Positions 6,159-8,496 of a stretch of 8,496 nucleotides of DNA are shown here, piece by piece. The DNA comes from Pseudomonadota bacterium (GTDB taxonomy: Bacteria > Pseudomonadota > Gammaproteobacteria > Pseudomonadales > Azotimanducaceae), in assembly GCA_027621895.1 (NCBI GenBank), contig JAQCAK010000059.1:1-8496 (forward strand), given 5' to 3'. Position 1 is the stretch's first letter; each line of letters starts with the position of its first letter. The translations under genes were made by a program, and so were the position numbers. A model generated the notes under the pieces. It was not told where the DNA came from. It worked only from the letters and a program-made list of their open reading frames with translations, and ran no database searches.

Positions 6159-7250
6159 TTACACCAGCTCGCTCACAGGTACCTGCTCGTTGATCTTGTG
6201 AATGGTCTGATTGTTTGGACCCAGTTCAACAACTTCAACGCCGCGGGGCGCGATAAAGCGGCCGTCCGAGGTGCCACCGGACGTTGAAAGCTCGGGTTCG
6301 TAACCAGCCATGGTCTTTATGACCTTGCAGACAGCTGGTATCAGCGAGCCGCCGGTGGTAAGGAAAGGCGGTCCTGAGAGGGTCCAGTCCAGTTCGTAGT
6401 CTGTCAGGTGAGCATCTAGGATCGCCTCTGTACGCTGCCGCAGGCTGTCCTCACTGGATTCGGTGGAATACCGGAAGTTGAAATCAATGACCAGTTCTCC
6501 CGGGATCACATTGCCGGCGCCGGTGCCGCCATGAATATTGGAAATCTGGAAACTGGTGGCCGGGAAAAACTCATTGCCTTCATCCCAGGTCTCTGCGGTC
6601 AGGAGTGCCAGTATCGGCGCGGCCTCGTGGATAGGATTCCGGGCGTCTGCCGCATAGGCCACGTGTCCCTGGATGCCTTTGATTCGCAGTTTGCCGTTCA
6701 GCGAGCCGCGTCGACCGACCCTGACGACGTCGCCAGGCTGCCGGCTGCTTGAAGGCTCACCCACCAGGCAGTAGTCAGGCAGAATGCCACGTCCTTCCAG
6801 TTCGTCCATGACCCTGACCGTCCCGTCCACGGCGGCATCTTCTTCGTCAGAGGTGATCAGGAAGGCGATGGTGCCGTGGTAAACGGGGTTTGCCTCGAGG
6901 AATCCGGACACGGCAGTCATCATCGCAGCAAGGGATCCCTTCATGTCCGCTGCGCCACGGCCGTGTAACCTGTCGCCTTCCACAACGGCATCAAAAGGAG
7001 GATGCGTCCATTCTGCCAGGGGGCCGGTAGGTACGACATCCGTGTGTCCTGCAAAGACAAACATTGGGCCGTCACCGTTACCGCGCCGGGTCGCCCAGAG
7101 ATTGCTGACCGGACCAAAAGGCATGTGTTCGACGTCGAAACCCAGCGCTTCCAGGTAACTGCCGATAATCTGCTGGCAGTTGCCGTCCTCAGGAGAAACC
7201 GAGGTTTCCCTGATCAGCTGACGGGCCAGTTCTACAATTGTCGTCGACAC
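6159..7250 (-). CDS. dapE: Succinyl-diaminopimelate desuccinylase DapE, stopped early by an in-frame TAA
   Basis: Zinc-dependent M20 peptidase-family hydrolase that cleaves N-succinyl-LL-diaminopimelate to succinate and LL-diaminopimelate in the cytoplasm. All active-site residues expected from the Haemophilus enzyme are present with a +2 offset: H69 and D71 in GHTDVVPTG, D102 in GAADMKG, E136/E137 in TSDEE, E165 in VGEPSS and H351 in TIHKINE. The dimerisation (lid) domain spans about 180-290. The GTG start (7250-7248) is backed by a good ribosome binding site. The protein ends at residue 363 after VPVSELV, where the family normally has a further helix and a total near 375-380. After the TAA (6161-6159) the same frame reads LEKFYRGILQELLTRD and then TGA, matching that missing helix. 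The truncated enzyme may still fold, because all metal ligands lie before the stop; activity cannot be judged from sequence. Function is certain, integrity is not. Confidence 0.96.
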   Translation of the reverse strand: MSTTIVELARQLIRETSVSPEDGNCQQIIGSYLEALGFDVEHMPFGPVSNLWATRRGNGDGPMFVFAGHTDVVPTGPLAEWTHPPFDAVVEGDRLHGRGAADMKGSLAAMMTAVSGFLEANPVYHGTIAFLITSDEEDAAVDGTVRVMDELEGRGILPDYCLVGEPSSSRQPGDVVRVGRRGSLNGKLRIKGIQGHVAYAADARNPIHEAAPILALLTAETWDEGNEFFPATSFQISNIHGGTGAGNVIPGELVIDFNFRYSTESSEDSLRQRTEAILDAHLTDYELDWTLSGPPFLTTGGSLIPAVCKVIKTMAGYEPELSTSGGTSDGRFIAPRGVEVVELGPNNQTIHKINEQVPVSELV

Positions 7251-7258
7251 AGAATAAG

Positions 7259-7266
7259 CCTTTCCT
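7259..7266 (-). promoter_or_regulatory. Ribosome binding site deciding the dapE GTG start
   Basis: AGGAAAGG lies 8 nt upstream of the GTG at 7250-7248, inside the 20-nt dapD-dapE gap. It fits the 16S anti-Shine-Dalgarno sequence well, and the GTG gives an N terminus that aligns with other DapE proteins. This supports a GTG start rather than an internal one. Confidence 0.75.
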
Positions 7267-7270
7267 GACT

Positions 7271-8287
7271 TCAGTTATGTGAGTGCAGCGCAGGATTCAA
7301 TTCGATCGCCCTGCGGTTGGTACGACATTCGATGACGCCACTCTGTGAGTTTCGCAGGAACAGCATTTCCGACTGGCCGGCGAGTTCCCGTGCCTTGACC
7401 AGCTTCAGGAAATTCCTGTCCTCATCCATGATCTGCACCACTGTGCCTGGTGTGATGTACAGACCGGCCTCGATGGTACAGCGATCACCCAGGGGAATAC
7501 CGGTACCGGCGTTGGCGCTGATCAGGCAGTCCTTGCCGATGCTGATGACGATGTTGCCGCCCCCTGAAAGCGTGCCAGCGGTGCTGGCACTGCCACCCAG
7601 GTCGGTACCGCTGCCGATGGTGACGCCCTGGGAAACCCGCCCTTCGATCATGTTGGGACCCTGCGTACCGGCATTGAAGTTGATAAATCCCTCGTGCATG
7701 ACGGTGGTGCCTTCACCGACATGGGCGCCGAGCCTGACGCGGGCTGAATGGGCGATTCGAATACCTTTTGGAACAACATAGTTGGTCATCTTTGGAAACT
7801 TGTCGATGGCCGCGACTTCCAGAACCCGCCCGGCAAGGCGTTCCTCCAGTTGCCGCTCCTCGAGTTCTTCCAGATCAATCGCGCCCTTGTCTGTCCAGGC
7901 CACGTTGGGCAGCAGGGGATAGATGCCCTCGAGATTCTGCTCATTGGGCATCACGTACCGATGCGATAACAGGTGCAGTTTCAGGTAGGTTTCCGGTGTG
8001 CTGGTGAGCGCTGAGTCCGTGTCCAGCAGGGTGAGCACCATGGGCTTGATGGAGCGTTTCAGGGCCTGCAACAGCTGCTGCTGTTCAGGGTCGGTCACGC
8101 TCAGTGACAGCTGATAGATGAGTGCGCTGTCGAGCACAATATCCGTATTACCACCGGTATATCCGGTGACCGCGGCGATGCTGTCAACCAGCGCCTGTGC
8201 CGGTTTGAACACGGGCCTGGGGTAATAGACTTCAAGCCATTCGTTTTTGCGATTGATGGTGCCGATGCCAAAGGCGAGCGCGTACAT
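7271..8287 (-). CDS. dapD: 2,3,4,5-tetrahydropyridine-2,6-dicarboxylate N-succinyltransferase (DapD), Pseudomonas-type
   Basis: Transfers succinyl from succinyl-CoA to tetrahydrodipicolinate in the cytoplasm, committing the pathway to the succinylase branch of diaminopimelate/lysine synthesis. The protein has 338 residues, near the ~340 of the Pseudomonas/actinobacterial DapD class and longer than the ~274-residue enterobacterial class. An N-terminal alpha/beta domain (about 1-165) precedes a left-handed beta-helix of imperfect hexapeptide repeats (about 170-290). Family hallmarks are HEGFINFNAGTQGPNMIEGR (198-217), the glycine-rich GTLSGGGNIVISIGKDCLIS stretch (238-257) and IPLGD (264-268). 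The C terminus RRNSQ-like/IELNPALHSHN also matches the class. The start is an ATG (8287-8285) with GGGAG at 8297-8293, 5 nt upstream. A likely promoter lies in the gap before it. dapE begins 20 nt after its stop, so the two are almost certainly co-transcribed. Confidence 0.98.
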   Translation of the reverse strand: MYALAFGIGTINRKNEWLEVYYPRPVFKPAQALVDSIAAVTGYTGGNTDIVLDSALIYQLSLSVTDPEQQQLLQALKRSIKPMVLTLLDTDSALTSTPETYLKLHLLSHRYVMPNEQNLEGIYPLLPNVAWTDKGAIDLEELEERQLEERLAGRVLEVAAIDKFPKMTNYVVPKGIRIAHSARVRLGAHVGEGTTVMHEGFINFNAGTQGPNMIEGRVSQGVTIGSGTDLGGSASTAGTLSGGGNIVISIGKDCLISANAGTGIPLGDRCTIEAGLYITPGTVVQIMDEDRNFLKLVKARELAGQSEMLFLRNSQSGVIECRTNRRAIELNPALHSHN

Positions 8288-8333
8288 GGATGCTCCCGTA
8301 TGTTGATTTCAGTGGTGACTGGGTGGGCAGGCC

Positions 8334-8362
8334 ATTATAGTCGCCGCGGCCTGTGATGAACA
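8334..8362 (-). promoter_or_regulatory. Candidate sigma-70 promoter upstream of dapD
   Basis: In the 78-nt gap between dapC and dapD, read on the minus strand, there is a perfect TATAAT at 8339-8334. Seventeen bases upstream lies TGTTCA (8362-8357), a 3/6 match to TTGACA. The -35 begins just past the dapC stop. Transcription would start near 8327, leaving a leader of roughly 40 nt before the dapD ATG. The spacer contains an 8-nt palindrome, GCCGCGGC (8343-8350). This could drive dapD and perhaps the whole run down to plsB, since no intrinsic terminator is visible further down. The -10 is strong and the -35 weak, so this is a prediction only. Confidence 0.5.
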
Positions 8363-8365
8363 GTT

Positions 8366-8496
8366 TCAGGCGCTGAGGAGTGTCCAGTTGTCCCGGATTC
8401 TTTGCGCCGCTTCGATGCACTCGTCGCCGCTGGCAACCAGTGCCATTCGCACCCGGTCTGCTCCGGGATTGCCGGAACGTGTATCGCGGGAAAGAT
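8366..8496 (-). CDS. dapC: N-succinyl-diaminopimelate aminotransferase DapC, C-terminal end (partial)
   Basis: Only the last 42 codons are in the window; the gene enters from the right edge and ends at a TGA (8368-8366). The visible protein contains RDTRSGNPGADRVRMALVAS followed by a short helix rich in Glu, Ala and Arg. That is the closing segment of DapC-type class I/II PLP aminotransferases: a 'GNPG..RVR(I/M)ALVAS' block that carries the conserved arginine binding the substrate carboxylate, then the terminal helix. The enzyme transaminates N-succinyl-2-amino-6-ketopimelate with glutamate in the cytoplasm, the step between DapD and DapE. Seen: the motif and the frame. Inferred: the DapC rather than generic aminotransferase assignment, which rests mainly on the adjacent dapD and dapE. 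The catalytic lysine lies outside the window. Confidence 0.88.
   Translation of the reverse strand, partial: LSRDTRSGNPGADRVRMALVASGDECIEAAQRIRDNWTLLSA

Noticed and set aside
8232..8420. Minus-strand 62-codon frame spanning the dapC end, the gap and the dapD start
   Set aside because: It is out of frame with both genes, whose own frames match their families.

Overview
The window is an unbroken run of minus-strand genes, read from high to low coordinates as dapC (3' end) - dapD - dapE - a small conserved-looking hypothetical gene - gspN - gspC - gspD - plsB (5' two thirds or more). Moderately high GC, closely packed genes, a Pseudomonas-type DapD, a PlsB-type acyltransferase and an N/C/D set of type II secretion genes all point to a gammaproteobacterium, probably a free-living, possibly marine one. 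The genus cannot be named from this sequence. I see no mobile elements, RNA genes, CRISPR arrays or horizontally acquired islands.

Region by region: 8366-8496 is the end of the N-succinyl-diaminopimelate aminotransferase gene. A 78-nt gap follows with a perfect TATAAT box. dapD (7271-8287) and dapE (6159-7250) are 20 nt apart. Together dapC, dapD and dapE supply the three dedicated succinylase steps of diaminopimelate/lysine synthesis, which feed peptidoglycan. A 126-residue protein of unknown function (5735-6115) overlaps gspN by 4 nt. gspN (4992-5738), gspC (4902-4904 start, ending at 3927) and gspD (1847-3838) encode the trans-envelope connector and outer-membrane secretin of a type II secretion system. 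plsB (1-1842) begins 4 nt after gspD stops and runs off the window. It makes lysophosphatidic acid, the first step of phospholipid synthesis. All the products act in building or crossing the cell envelope, but nothing in the sequence shows more than shared position.

The most notable observation is in dapE. An in-frame TAA at 6159-6161 stops the protein just after the last metal-ligand region. The same frame continues for 16 more codons that match the expected C-terminal helix of DapE and ends in a TGA overlapping the start of the next gene. This is either a recent nonsense mutation, a sequencing error or a recoded stop. Secondary points are the split T2SS set (N-C-D without E-M), four non-ATG starts, a stem-loop in the gspN-gspC gap, and an unsettled gspD start. 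Otherwise this is an ordinary core-genome region; I did not find an undescribed system.
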